Source: Neoceratodus forsteri
Taxonomy: Eukaryota; Chordata; Ceratodontiformes; Ceratodontidae
DNA length: 64,000 nucleotides
Direction of reading: 5' to 3'
NCBI GenBank assembly: GCA_016271365.2
Contig: CM057458.1
Span: 198,744,501 to 198,808,500 of the forward strand
The translations under genes were made by a program, and so were the position numbers. Numbering within the stretch: the stretch's first letter is position 1; each line of letters starts with the position of its first letter. This document shows positions 23,281 through 33,412 of the stretch, piece by piece. The notes beneath the pieces are model-generated. The model did no database searches, had not been told where the DNA came from, and saw only the letters and a list, made by a program, of their open reading frames with translations.

Positions 23281-24402
23281 TGTCACAAACCCACTCAGCA
23301 GGTCAGCCCTCTACTCCCAAAGAGCCAACTTCCAAGTGCAGTCTTGTGAACAGTTAACAGACACAGAGTAACCCTCCTGTCTGTTTTGTGAGTTCAAATC
23401 AAACTTTGGTCTCAAGTCTTGGAGGGATTCAAACTGTGAACCTCTTACCAGTGTACCCAATGCATAGGCTCAGATAGTTCTGTCTTTGGGGGCCAGATAT
23501 CTTTGCCTACGGGCACCTAACCAGGTGTACAGAAATGAACCCTTAAAAACTATAATAAAGACCTCCAGATTAAAACGCTTACCTTTTTTCAGTTTGGTAT
23601 CACCACGCAAGCTTATGCACAGTATCTGCTGTAACCATATATACCTCACTTGTAAAGGAAAGAAATCAAAGACAGATCAAGTAGGCTCTAAAAATAGAGT
23701 TTTACTAAAATAGATAAAAACAAATATGTAAAACATAAAATACAGAACTATTATCACAAGAACCATACAATCTTTTAAAAGAACAAGGTTTTAACAGTGC
23801 AATTCCTACTACAGTACTTAGATTTGTCTCTCTCTCTCTCTAAATACCTGCTTAAAGTGCTCAAAGATGTTTCTTTGTCAGAGTCTAGATAGAAGTCTCT
23901 GAAGGAAAAAAGGAATACTGTTTAAAAGCTGGCTTTTGCCCACCTCTTTGCATGAGGTCACCTAGCTCCTCCCTGTCAGAATATATGAAAAAATATATCT
24001 ATACAAAAACAGGATGTCTTTTCAAAGTATTAAATTCTGCAATCCTCAGCACAGATCATTTTCTTTTTCAAATGACATTTCTTTGATCTTTTGATCAGTT
24101 TCCCCTTCCCAGAACATCAAAGAATCTTTTATGACTTCGTACTAAAACGTCACAACTGGCTCTTCTTCCTCTAAGCGTTATAAAAGTTTATGATTTTCCC
24201 TCTTAGCAACTACAGCTATAATTAACTTAGTAAAAGTCTGTAATTAGCTTCTGGCCTTCCAGGTAACACCTTGTATCTAAAACCTGTGTGTGTGTGTCAT
24301 CTCACATGCTGTTTCAGCATTTCTCAAGAGAGACAGTCCATAACCCATTTTTATAATACAAAAAATGATACAGTGATCAGAACCAGCTGTCCAAGTGTCA
24401 CA
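23281..24402. mobile_element. Probable solo LTR inside the Harbinger
   Basis: AT-rich DNA with TG...CA termini (TGTCACAAAC to AAGTGTCACA) interrupts the GC-rich Harbinger sequence. The flanks TCGAG and TCAAG resemble a 5-bp target duplication with one mismatch. It has no ORF of note, a (CT)n run near 23827-23842 and an AATAAA near 23551. Length suits a Gypsy or ERV LTR. No internal LTR-element DNA remains. Confidence 0.45.
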
Positions 24403-25041
24403 TCAAGCACCTAGGACAAAGGAGGGTACACGGAATCAGTGTGTGTCTGGAACATCCCAGCCCACTCACCATGTGCAGCAGACAGTGGTGACACGTGCCC
24501 CTGAGGTGGCACACAGCTACCCACAGTAAGTGTGCCCACACATGCTGCCAAAAGGGCACACCACAGCCATGCAGAACACAGCACACCACCACCGCCCATG
24601 GGCCACACACCACCATGGTGGCAGGCAGGTGGCATAGTGAAGTGACAGGATGGCAGTGGCATAGCCGCGGTGGCCAGATGCACCCACAGCCCACCTACAG
24701 CAGCCACACATATATGTGATAGCCATGATGCAATGGCCACTGTGGGCTGTGCACAGCTGCAATGGCAATGTGCACAGGGGGCCATGTCCCACCCCCACCC
24801 CCGCTGCCCACCCTGTGTAGCAATGTAGCATGTAACAGTGCCTACCTGCATGCTATGGTGCACCCTGCACCAGTCCTGCTGCACTACCCATGCAGCCTGC
24901 AGCCCACACAGGAGCCCCTGTGGTGGCCCGCCCTGGCCCTCCTGCAGCACTCACCAGTCAGGCTGTCCTCCTGTCCTCAGGGCCTAGGAAGGTAGCATAG
25001 AGACAAACACATCAGTATCTGACATCACCAAAGGCCCCCCC

Positions 25042-25500
25042 TCAGACATGCGCCCAGGCCCAGTACGGCCACAGCACATTGGCACAGCGCACACCTGGTG
25101 GGCTGGCCCATGCTATGGTGCATGCAGCCCCAGTGCCCTCCCGCAGCATGGTATGCCACCCTGCCAGCCCCACAGAACACTGTTTGGGCACATACACGTG
25201 TGATGCACAGTTACCTGGCTGTGGCACGGCACCCCTCCGGTTACGTGCCTGCAGTGCCTGAAGCCTCTCTGGGTCCCTCCACTGCAGGTCACCATAGTGA
25301 TGGTGGCACTGTTCATTGGTACGCTGGACATCTATGGCCTCCTCCAGCCAATCCGTCACCTCCTGCCACACATCTGTATGTGGCTTACCCAGGGGCACCT
25401 GCCCAAACAGGCTGCCTGTGTGTGGCTTCACAAGGGCCACAAGATTAATGAGTTCTGTCTGGGACCAGTTAGGTGCCCTGGCTCTGCTGCGGCACAGCAT
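25042..25500 (-). CDS. SANT/Myb-like DNA-binding protein of the Harbinger (second copy, -)
   Basis: From an ATG at 25500 the frame reads a basic start then APNWSQTELINLVALV, VWQEVTDWLEEA and QRTNEQCHHHYGDLQ. The spaced Trp residues and the RT-xxQC-xxxxxDL ending are the pattern of the trihelix/SANT (Myb/SANT-like) domain that Harbinger helper proteins use to bind transposon ends. The domain occupies roughly 25280-25473. The frame runs on to 25042 with low-information sequence. A later exon may lie at about 23130-23270, where a Leu-rich helix (LQVARIMQRASHRLQHQ) can be read on the minus strand, beyond the LTR insertion. The longer upstream frame to 25674 is probably not translated. Confidence 0.55.
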   Translation of the reverse strand: MLCRSRARAPNWSQTELINLVALVKPHTGSLFGQVPLGKPHTDVWQEVTDWLEEAIDVQRTNEQCHHHYGDLQWRDPERLQALQARNRRGAVPQPGNCASHVYVPKQCSVGLAGWHTMLREGTGAACTIAWASPPGVRCANVLWPYWAWAHV

Positions 25501-26048
25501 TGCTAGTTCATAGTAGGGGAATCCAAAATGGTTCCCTGTAGTGCACAAGCCCCACATGCTGTGGATGTGTGCCTCACATGGAGATGTGCTGCCAATGGCA
25601 ATCGCACATTCCCGGAGATTCGCGATACAGGCATGGCCGCACTGGCATATGGTACAGGGCACCCTGAAGGGCAAAGGGAAGACCTGGGGTCAGGGGTTGG
25701 CACATGCACTGTGGGTAACTGTGCTATTGGGACTGCCATGCAAAGTGTGCAATGGGGCAAGTGGACACCACGGGCCACTGGGCATTAGCGCCCATGCACC
25801 GTACGCCCCATGGTGCTAGAGTGCCATCAGTCCTATCACACCCCTGTGCAGTAGGCCTCACAGAACCTGAGCACCACATGCCCAACAATGGCCAAGCACC
25901 GTATAGCATATTGCGCAATGTGTGTATGCAGTGCCATTGGCGTAGGTGCCAGTAGCGCACACATGCATACATCAGGGCCTATTGCACACATCACAATGTT
26001 GCGCCATGACTTGAGCAGGCACAATTCCATTGCGCTAGGTGCAATAAT

Positions 26049-26058
26049 GTGATATTCA
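26049..26058. repeat. Internal copy of Harbinger subterminal motif GTGATATTCA
   Basis: This matches the motif at 22286 and 30143 (inverted) and is followed by TCAGAATAT, giving a small inverted pair. It lies between the two divergent SANT genes, in sequence rich in GCGCAA/TTGCGC like the element ends. Confidence 0.55.
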
Positions 26059-26108
26059 GTCAGAATATGCAGATTAGCTCATTAATCTATCCACAGTGCA
26101 TCGGGGGC

Positions 26109-26164
26109 ATTTGCATCTCATTACAGTTGCACATCCCCTCATTTGCATGTGATGCACTATAAAG
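26109..26164 (+). promoter_or_regulatory. Probable promoter of the + SANT gene: two octamers and a TATA box
   Basis: ATTTGCAT occurs at 26109-26116 and again at 26141-26148. TATAAAG lies at 26158-26164, about 150 bp before the ATG at 26313. ATTTGCAT is the POU-factor octamer. The spacing is promoter-like. Activity is inferred. Confidence 0.5.
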
Positions 26165-26312
26165 GCACCCCGGGGCAAGCACAGGACATGGACCAGTATT
26201 GCATCCTTCAGAGGTAAGCTGCAAGGCTGAGGGGGAGATGGGTCAGTGGTCTGGGTGGGTGGTGTGGGTGGTAGTAGTCACTGACCACATGTCTTAGCCC
26301 ACAGGATGCAGC

Positions 26313-27738
26313 ATGACTGATCATGAGGAAGTTGAGGAGCATGGGCCTGCATGGAAGTGCAGGCCCAACTTAACAAGGTTCGAGATGGATGCCCTGTTTG
26401 AGGCGTACCTCGACCAGGAGCCTCTGTTGAGTGGATCGATAGGCACCCCACAGGCCAGGTATGCAGCATGGGAGGGTTTTGCAAGGGCTGTGAACCAGCA
26501 GGGCAGCCATCAGAGGACCATGCAGGAGTGCAAAAATAAGGTTCTCACAGACAGGCACCGGATTAAGGAGAAGCTGGCAGCCATCCAGGCCGCACATGCA
26601 GCCACGGGTGGTGGACAGCCTGACGTGCCACAGCTTATGCCATCGGAGGAGACGGTGGTGGCCACCATGTGGTGCAGCACAATTGAAGGGGTGCCTGGTG
26701 GTGGATTCCAAATGGGTGGCAGCCCATCACTGCATGGTAGGTACACCAGCATCAGGGGCAGGGGGAAGGGGGGCAGGGAGCCAGCTCATGTGACAGCAGC
26801 AGTAATGTGACTGTATTCCCTTTCAGCTCCAGAATGTCTGCATGCAGTGGCAGGAGCGGGGGTGTCCACCATGGGGTGAGCCTGGATCTGGAGGACCATC
26901 CATCCACCTCCACCAGTGTCCAGGGGCTGGAATGGCTGCAGCCCAACACTGCTGACTGGCCAGATGCTCATGGTGTGGTTGCGGATGAGGCCCTGGCTGT
27001 GTTCTGGCATGACGCCTGCCTTGGCGTACAGTATGCCGAGAAACAGATCGGGGCGGGGTTTGACTCCGATGATGATGATGCGACCATCGTCCTGGTCAGC
27101 AGTGTTGCCATCAAGGAGGAGGCACCCATACCACTCACCCACCACAGCTGCAGCCACCACCCCAGTGTTGTTGTGGGAGGTAGCAGTGTGGCGCTGGCCA
27201 ATAGGGGTGGCGGTGGTGGTGGAGCAGCTGCACAGGTGCTGCCCGGTGTGCAGCAGCTGGAGGGGCAGCAGTGGCAGTTGGACAGGGATGCTGGGGGGCC
27301 GGGTGCAGCTCCCACCGATGGTGAACCAGTGACTGAACAGCCCCAAGAGGGCCCCGCTGTGCAGTGCCCACCTGCATGGGGGGCTGGGCAGCAGGGCCAA
27401 ATGCCACCCATGGGCTGGCGCAATGCCCAGTTGCCCTGGGCGCCGACCTTTTGCATGAGCACACCCGTCTGCTGCAGGCCTCTGTGGAGCAGCAGGTGCT
27501 GATCATGGTAGGGGTGTGTGCACTCCATGCTGAGCTGCGCCAAGCTGCAGAGCAGCGTGACAGGGACTTTGTGCAGCTCCTGGCAGCCAACAATCATATG
27601 CTGGTGGACATGACCATAACCCTGGATTGGTTTACCGCTGCGGTCATGGCAGGCCTAGCAACAGTGTCTGCATTGGTGCGTGGCCATCCACTGCAGACCC
27701 CGCGGAGTGCATTCTCCACCCCTCGGTCACGGCGTTGA
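26313..27738 (+). pseudogene. SANT/Myb-like DNA-binding protein of the Harbinger (+)
   Basis: Exon 1 runs 26313-26736. It reads MTDHEEVEE, then a domain NLTRFEMDALFEAYLD through AWEGFARAVN to QRTMQECKNKVLTDRHRIKEKLAAIQ, a trihelix/SANT fold that would bind element ends and support the transposase. GTAGGT at 26737 is a good donor, and a pyrimidine-rich CCCTTTCAG ending at 26826 is a good acceptor. Exon 2 continues with an acidic stretch FDSDDDDATIVLVSSVAIKEEAP. Its C-terminus (27450-27738) reads LRQAAEQRDRDFVQLLAANN, then a Leu-rich helix and TPRSAFSTPRSRR. The exon junction enters a frame with TGA near 26880, and the C-terminal part is in another frame, so at least two frameshifts break it. 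A promoter with TATA and octamers lies upstream. Confidence 0.7.
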
Positions 27739-28479
27739 GCAACCCCCTCGGTGTTGATGCCGGAATCAGCTGTGGGCATTCCAGGCACGCCTGGGGCAGG
27801 CATGTTCAGGGGCCTGCAAACTCCTGGGACACGGTCATGTTCCTGCAGTAATACCCCTGGAGGACCATCTCAGACACCCCCTTTGGCCGTCGCACAGCCT
27901 AAGTCTGCTGGGTGGTCTCAGCGGGGCCGCCCACATGTCCACAGAACTGCCCACCACACTGTCTGCTGTCTGCTGCTGCCCAGTTTGCACATTGGTGTGT
28001 CATGTGCATGTGCGTTCCATGGTCATGGCAACTATGGATGTCGCCGCACACAGGCTGTGTACACACCTGCCCGGCTGCTGGCCATTGCGGCGTGTGCATG
28101 ATGATGCCAGCACAGCATCAGGTGCCACTGTGCCCTGGTGCTGAGTGTCTGACACATGCCTGGTGCCAGCCTCTGGATGCATGCCTGCAGGGGCCTGTGT
28201 GCATGTGTGTGTGTGTGGGGGTGTAGGTGTGTGTGGGTAGGGTGTGCTGTGCTATTTGGTTCTGCGGCATCCTGACCCTCACCTATCCATGCTCCCCCTG
28301 GCCACTCCTGTCACACAGCCCGCCCAACCGTGCCTGTGCGCTGTGCCATGGTCACTTTTACATGCATGGGGATATGTTCATCTACCTGCGTGCACTGTAG
28401 TGCTCCTCTGCAATTGTGTCCTGGTGCCGCTGGGCCATTCTGTGCAGCCGGGGTTCTCTTCACCTGGGGCTGCTCACTG

Positions 28480-29635
28480 CTACATGGCCCGGTGGCTGCA
28501 ATCGTTCCCACTGCTGTTCCCCTCTTCGACCTCGACAGCTATCCCACAGTCAGTGGCCATGTTGTGTAGTATACAGCAGGCCAGGAATAGGCCGCAGGCC
28601 TTTGAGGGTCTGTACTGTAGGGCACCACCAGACCTCTCCAGGCATTGGAACCATGTCTTCAGCAGCCCAAACACACGCCCGATGATGTTCCATGTGCTGG
28701 CGTGTGCCTCATTGAATCGCTCCTGCGCTGGGGTCTATGGGTGCCGGTATGGGGTGAGCAGCCAGGGCTGGAGTGGGTAGCCACTGTCACCTGTGTGGAT
28801 AGAGATTTGGTTAGTATGGTGGTCTGTGTTGCTGCACCACCCATCTCTCCCAGCCGCACTCTGTGGCACCCTTACCCTGGCAGCCCCCCACACCTTGTTG
28901 TGCCAGGCTGCCCATGTTCACAGCATACTCACCTACTAGGTGGCCAGTGGGGATGTCCCCACTCACAAACCTGTGGCACAGTGCCAAGCTGTGCCAGATG
29001 AAGGCATTGTGTGCTCCCCAAGGGTGTGTGGCACAGATATTGATTATGTGCCCCCTGGTATCGCACACCACCTGGCAGTTGACACTGAGGTAGTCCTTTC
29101 TGTTGATGTAGGCTACCCACTCTGGGCCAGGTGGTGTGCGGATGCCGACATGGGTGCAGTCGATGGTCCCTAGCATGACAGGCATACGTGCTACCCTGTG
29201 GAACTCCTGCTTGTTTGCTGTACACTCTGCCTGTGTACTGGGGAAGTGGATGTATTCCGCAGCATGTGGCAGCAGTGCATTGAGGAACTGTGTGAGGAAC
29301 CATGATGCGGCCTACTGGGTTATGCCTGTGGTGTCCCCTGTTGGTCTCCGGAAGGTTCACATAGTGAGCAGGCACATGACAGCCATGACCTTTGTCTCCA
29401 CAGACATGGCGTGGCTCCGTCTGGTAGGTGCCTGCATTTCATCACTGCACAGCTCACAAAGCTGCCTCAGAATTGCCTGGTTCAGGTGGTACCAGACCAC
29501 AATCTCTGTTTTACTGTATTGTTCAAAGGTGGTGCTGGCACGGTATCACCTGTTCCCAGTGTACCACTGACGGGCTCTTCCATGGCTGCGCCACTCTGCC
29601 TCCTGCCTCCTCACACCCCTCATTACTGCCTCCAT
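28480..29635 (-). pseudogene. Harbinger transposase (DDE), inactive
   Basis: The product would cut and paste the element at 3-bp targets. Read on the minus strand from an ATG at 29635: TTFEQYSKTEIV, ILRQLCELCSDEMQAPTRRS, HAMSVETKVMAVMCLL, TTGDTTGI, YIHFPSTQ, then the catalytic core GTIDCTHVGIR (first Asp near 29160) and YINRKDYLSVNCQVVCD. An intron at 28932-28791 has donor GTGAGT and acceptor CACAG. Removing it joins GHLV to GDSGYPLQPWLLTPYR, restoring the second Asp block. The last block reads NIIGRVFGLLK where the family has N-x-I-E-R-x-F-G, so the catalytic Glu is Gly (28678-28680). In-frame stops occur in the N-terminal half and at YRHP*TPAQ. Confidence 0.85.
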
Positions 29636-29885
29636 CTGGAAGATAGCACTGGCCAAGTTCTCAGCTGTCCGGATCCCCCTGAGCAGCAGGCCCTTGGTTT
29701 CCCCCAGCTGTGTGCTGCTGCGTGTGTGGTTGTGCTAGGCGAACACCTGGCTCATCAGTTCCCAGCTGGCAGCCTGTGTCCTCCACCTCCCACCTGTCTG
29801 GGCACCTGTGCCGCCCCTTCTGTGCAAGGTGTCACGGGTGCACACTCAGGTTGTGGCCTCCCTGACTGTCTCTCTCTCACATGTG

Positions 29886-29887
29886 CA

Positions 29888-29929
<42 letters not shown>
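29886..29929. repeat. (AC)n microsatellite
   Basis: About 20 units of AC, with one AT interruption near the start. It lies just upstream of the transposase gene on the minus strand. Confidence 0.95.
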
Positions 29930-29930
<1 letters not shown>

Positions 29931-30142
29931 CCACATGGCCACTCTGCACTCCCTCTCACTCCCTCACTGCCTCTGTCCCTGTCTTGCACCCCTCCTGCTG
30001 TTCAGCCTAGCCACTGTGTCTCTCCCACACCTGCTCCCCTCTGGCACAAGTGTCCTTCCCCTGCTTGCTCCCTCTTTTTATGAGCTCAAGTGTGCTCCAT
30101 GCATTTTCCATTTGTTCCCCACTTGCGCCATCAATCGGGTGT

Positions 30143-30338
30143 TGAATATCACACTGTGCTGGATATTCATGGCTATGCCCCCTGCACTTGCACATGTATG
30201 AGGTACCATTATGCATTGGTGCATGGCAATTTGCATTGCGTAGTTTCCGTGGCTGATTATCGCTGTCCAGCGCATTTTCATGGTTGCACTGGTGCAACCC
30301 TGTTGCACATTGCGCAACTGCTTTGAATATCCCACCCC
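30143..30338 (-). repeat. Right terminal and subterminal region of Harbinger
   Basis: The terminal repeat TGAATATCCCACCCC lies at 30324-30338. Inside it are TGAATATCAC at 30143-30152, GGATATTCA at 30161-30169, an octamer ATTTGCAT at 30229-30236 and several TTGCGCA/TTGCAC words. Confidence 0.7.
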
Positions 30339-30339
30339 A

Positions 30340-31548
30340 TATATTTTGGGATATTAACAGAGATAAAAAGTATTATTTGAGGCAAACAGAAAAGATATCA
30401 TATATTTCTCCATGTTCCCATATGTCATAGTTATATTTTTCTTTAGAAAATGGTCAAAGTATATCCCCTCATCCGATTGGCTGACACACATCTTTAGGTG
30501 GGCATCTATCAGACAATAGATGCCCACCTAACAACGAGATCCAGGCCACAGTGTCCCTTCACCCAACTGAGCTATCAAAGCACCCACCCTGCTTCCCTAT
30601 TGGGCAAATCGAAATGAAAATATTCCAACCTGCCACCATTTGTACAACACGCATAGCTGTGAATCATCATACCCTCCCCTGAAGTTTGTCAACCATCTGG
30701 CAATTTAAAAAAAACCCACAATAACCGGAACAATCGCAAGCTTCTAGCACAACCCCTACACCATCAGCCTACAACTGTGTCCTCCCTAGCTGTCGCTCCT
30801 CTCTCTCCTAGATCAAAGGGGCGACATTTCACAATAGTAATGCTCGCATTTCCCTGTCAGAAAAGTCAGGCATAAATCATTGCCACACAATGCTGCATGT
30901 CACACCAGTCTCCAAAATATCTTCAGGCCGTAATCTCACAGCAGGGTAATCCAGTATCTGCATCGCATATTCAGACACATCCTTTGCAATAAATATAAAC
31001 AAAAAGAAGACAGGCAGGCAGAACTGCTGGACACATCTGAAGTCTGGCTTCAAACATGAAAACTGGAGCTTTAGTCACACTCCTGAGCACTCCGACTCTC
31101 ACAGCCTTACATTGACAGTACTAAAACACCAGCAGGGTCCTATAAAGCATGGAGTCTCCAATAGGAAAGACTGCAAGCAAAGGCATAAAGAAAAAGATTT
31201 GTGCAGCCTACCTATGATAAATCTCCACAGGCCAGTCCTCTCCATCAGCGCATGTCTTCTGCGAGAGAAGTTAATAATCGGGACCCTTTATTGACACAAA
31301 GCCAGCATTAGGAATTTTTGTGTCCCTTTTCTAAACGTGAAAAACTCCATCCTCGGTCTCACTACAGGTTTTGGCATGAATTTAAAAAAAAAATCAGCAA
31401 GTTCCTGAGAATCGCGACCGTGTGAACAAAACCCAATGTAAACACAAATGAGTACGTGACAGCTCATCAGAGCGGGAGCACGGCCATGAGTAATTTTGTG
31501 CAAATTTAAACGGCCAGTCGGACTGTTCACCTACAACAAATAACATGC
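30340..31548. other. Spacer with one perfect hairpin; otherwise unassigned
   Basis: Mixed-composition DNA, no coding frame above about 80 codons, and no transposon signature apart from the hairpin at 30494-30531. Confidence 0.4.
30494..30531. repeat. Perfect 16-bp-stem hairpin
   Basis: TTAGGTGGGCATCTAT (30494-30509), loop CAGACA, and its exact reverse complement (30516-30531). No T-tract follows, so it is not a classical terminator. Confidence 0.9.
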
Positions 31549-31700
31549 AATAAATCTAGTATTTAAGTACTGCCTGTTTAATTGTACAATTGAAAATGCA
31601 TTGCAATACTATATTTAGTCAATTTAAAAACTACAAACTAATTTTAAATACTAGATTTATTGCAATATTGCAATGCATTTTCAATTGTACGGACTATTCT
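31549..31700. repeat. Two interleaved inverted repeats
   Basis: GCAATAAATCTAGTATTTAA near 31548 pairs with its complement near 31643-31662. GTACAATTGAAAATGCATTGCAATA near 31583 pairs with a complement ending near 31700. The order A-B-A'-B' is interleaved, so only one pair can form as a simple hairpin at a time. Confidence 0.7.
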
Positions 31701-31803
31701 CTGTCCTAGAGTAGAAATGTTAAATAAAAATCAACAAATTGTTTTGCAAAGTTAAAAATCTGTGTCAGTATATTATTTCAAACTGTTTTCCCATTTTCTA
31801 AGT

Positions 31804-31950
31804 GCAATAATACCCTCCAGAGTGGGTGGTATTGGCCAATACCGGACCTTCCATGGCCTATAAGGCCCTCCGCCTGCGGCGTCGGGCCTCATTACGCCCC
31901 TGGGCGGCCTGCTATTGGCCAATACCACCCACCCTGTTGGGTATTATTGC
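31804..31950. repeat. Long imperfect hairpin with GC-rich loop
   Basis: The ends GCAATAATACC (31804-31814) and GGTATTATTGC (31940-31950) pair. The inner arms GGGTGGTATTGGCCAATACC and GGCCAATACCACCC pair. The loop region is GC-rich (CCGCCTGCGGCG), in contrast to AT-rich flanks. Confidence 0.8.
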
Positions 31951-32024
31951 TTACTTGTACCATTATGTCATAGTGTGTTCAGAACTCATTTAGAATGTTC
32001 AACCTTAGTAGAAGTACTAAGTGT

Positions 32025-32205
32025 ATTTAAATGTGAATAACTTTAAAATGAAAAACGAAAGCATGGTACTGTGAGCACGAAAGTTGTTTAGCACAAAAAT
32101 ATCTACAAAATGGTGTTTCATTTATAGATACCATTTGGATTTTTTTATAATTAGCAAAAAAAAGAAACAGCAGAAAATTCAAATTTTTTCCAAATTTTTT
32201 AACAA
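32025..32205. repeat. Upstream copy of local direct duplication
   Basis: The stretch starting AAATGTGAATAACTTTAAAA and containing TTTATAGATACCATTT recurs at 32421-32600 with scattered differences. The two copies flank a MIR-like SINE. Confidence 0.8.
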
Positions 32206-32214
32206 ACAAATGTT

Positions 32215-32420
32215 TTTTTATTTAGTTGTTTAACCAGGTATAGCACACTAAGCTGAAAGCTTTTTTACAGGAGCGACCTGAGAGCACAAGGAGGTTAAGT
32301 GACTTGCTCAGGGTCACACAGTATGCAAGTGGAAGCTGTGGGATTCAAACCCAGGTCTGATCTGCTGGATATCACCAAATTTGAAGCTCAGAGCCTTAGA
32401 CCACTGCGATATACTGCCTC
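32215..32420 (-). mobile_element. MIR-like CORE SINE in reverse orientation
   Basis: GAGGTTAAGTGACTTGCTCA, GGTCACACAG and GATTCAAACCCAGG are the reverse complement of the MIR-type tRNA B-box and core (GGTTCGAATCC ... GTGTGACCTTGGGCAAGTCACTTAACCTC). It ends in a region like the MIR 5' part (ACCACTGCGATATACTGCC). Confidence 0.7.
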
Positions 32421-32600
32421 CTTAAATGTGAATAACTTTAAAATGAAAAAAAAGATAGCATGGAACTTTGATCACAAAAGTTGCTCAGCACATAAATATC
32501 TGCAAAATGAGTGGTGTTTTATTTATAGATACCATTTAGGATTCTTTTATAATTGGGGAAAATAGCAGAAAATGTAATTTTTTCACTTTTTGACAACCCC
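32421..32600. repeat. Downstream copy of local direct duplication
   Basis: Second copy of 32025-32205, about 85-90 percent alike by eye. A short C-run and an (AAAT)n stretch follow (32586-32641). Confidence 0.8.
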
Positions 32601-32855
32601 CCCCCCTCAAAAAAGCAAATAAATAAATGAATAAATAAATAACTGTACATTAATCTTTTTTCATGATGTACTGTCCATAATGTAAAGCTATTGGGCTCTG
32701 TGAGTTAAACAGAAGTAGTAGTAAATCTTGTAAACCACTCCCAAACAAGTACTGTAACTGTAAATGAAGTTGAACAAGTCATACATTTCAAAGTCACAAG
32801 CACTTTTTACCATTCCCAATCATGTTTATCCCAAAACATATGTCTGTACCAGAAC

Positions 32856-33007
32856 ATGACATGACCTGACTTAAGATATCATATTTATCTTCATTCGCGG
32901 TGAATGATATTAAGATATCTCACACGTGGCTTCACCACTCATGAGATATCATAATATAATTTGCCACTTGTGAAGATAAATATGATATCTTCAGTCAGGC
33001 TATGTCA
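32856..33007. repeat. Long hairpin, about 38-bp outer arms
   Basis: ATGACATGACCTGACTTAAG... (32856-32893) pairs with 32970-33007, with few mismatches. GATATC recurs on both sides and further inner pairing (GAGATATC) is possible. Confidence 0.8.
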
Positions 33008-33283
33008 TATCCCCTGTATTTCCTACCAATAAATCTTATAGCACTTCATAATATGTTTGTATATACTTGACAGTGCCTCTTATGGAATAATAATATTATC
33101 TCATACTGTTTAGGCTGACAGAACCACTTAGCTTGGCTTTGTGATCCTCTTACCCAAACAGCACAAAAAACATAATTATTCAGTAAGAAACACTATGAAG
33201 TAGACATACACAAATATATGAAATGTTGTGGTGCTGCATCCCATTATACAATGGCTACCATTATTTCTCTCACAAGGAGGCAG

Positions 33284-33412
33284 CATAGACCAATGACTAA
33301 AGCACAGGCCATAGCCACTTACTCACCATGTAGTCCTAAGCAAACTTAACCTCTCAGTGCTTCAATCCAGTCAGCTATAAAAATGGGTAAAAAGAGTACC
33401 CCACTGAAGATA
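33284..33412 (+). mobile_element. MIR-like CORE SINE, forward orientation
   Basis: GGCAGCATAG...AGCACAGG corresponds to the tRNA-derived head. GCCACTTACT...CTTAACCTCTCAGTGCTTCA and CTATAAAAATGGGTAAAA correspond to the MIR core and the CTGTAAAATGGGG region. It has many substitutions, so it is old. Confidence 0.7.

Larger units (their letters stand above)
22205..30338. mobile_element. PIF/Harbinger DNA transposon, 8.1 kb, two SANT genes
   Basis: The ends carry matching inverted repeats: GGGGCAGGATATTCA at 22205-22219, and the complement of GGGGTGGGATATTCA at 30324-30338 (14 of 15 match). The interior is GC- and GCA/TGC-rich, unlike its surroundings. It holds a Harbinger transposase gene on - (28480-29635) and SANT/Myb-like genes on + (26313-27738) and - (ending near 25042 or extending to about 23130). 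Harbingers need both a transposase and a Myb-like partner. A 1.1-kb probable solo LTR lies inside. No 3-bp target duplication is apparent, which fits an old copy. Two fused elements remain possible, because TIR-like sequence also appears at 26049. Confidence 0.75.

Noticed and set aside
24411..24950. 179-codon minus-strand ORF
   Set aside because: Low-complexity His/Cys/Val composition from CACA/TGTG-rich DNA. It lies in a probable intron of the Harbinger SANT gene, and equally long frames exist on the other strand.
26968..27597. 209-codon minus-strand ORF opposite the + SANT gene
   Set aside because: Antisense shadow of exon 2. The sense strand has the recognisable acidic and helical segments.
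27751..28226. Several overlapping + ORFs between the SANT gene and the transposase
   Set aside because: Cys/His-rich reading of TGTG/CATG-rich DNA with no motif. Probably 3' UTR and intergenic parts of the Harbinger.
29886..29929. (AC)n run as a CRISPR-like or regulatory array
   Set aside because: Plain dinucleotide microsatellite.
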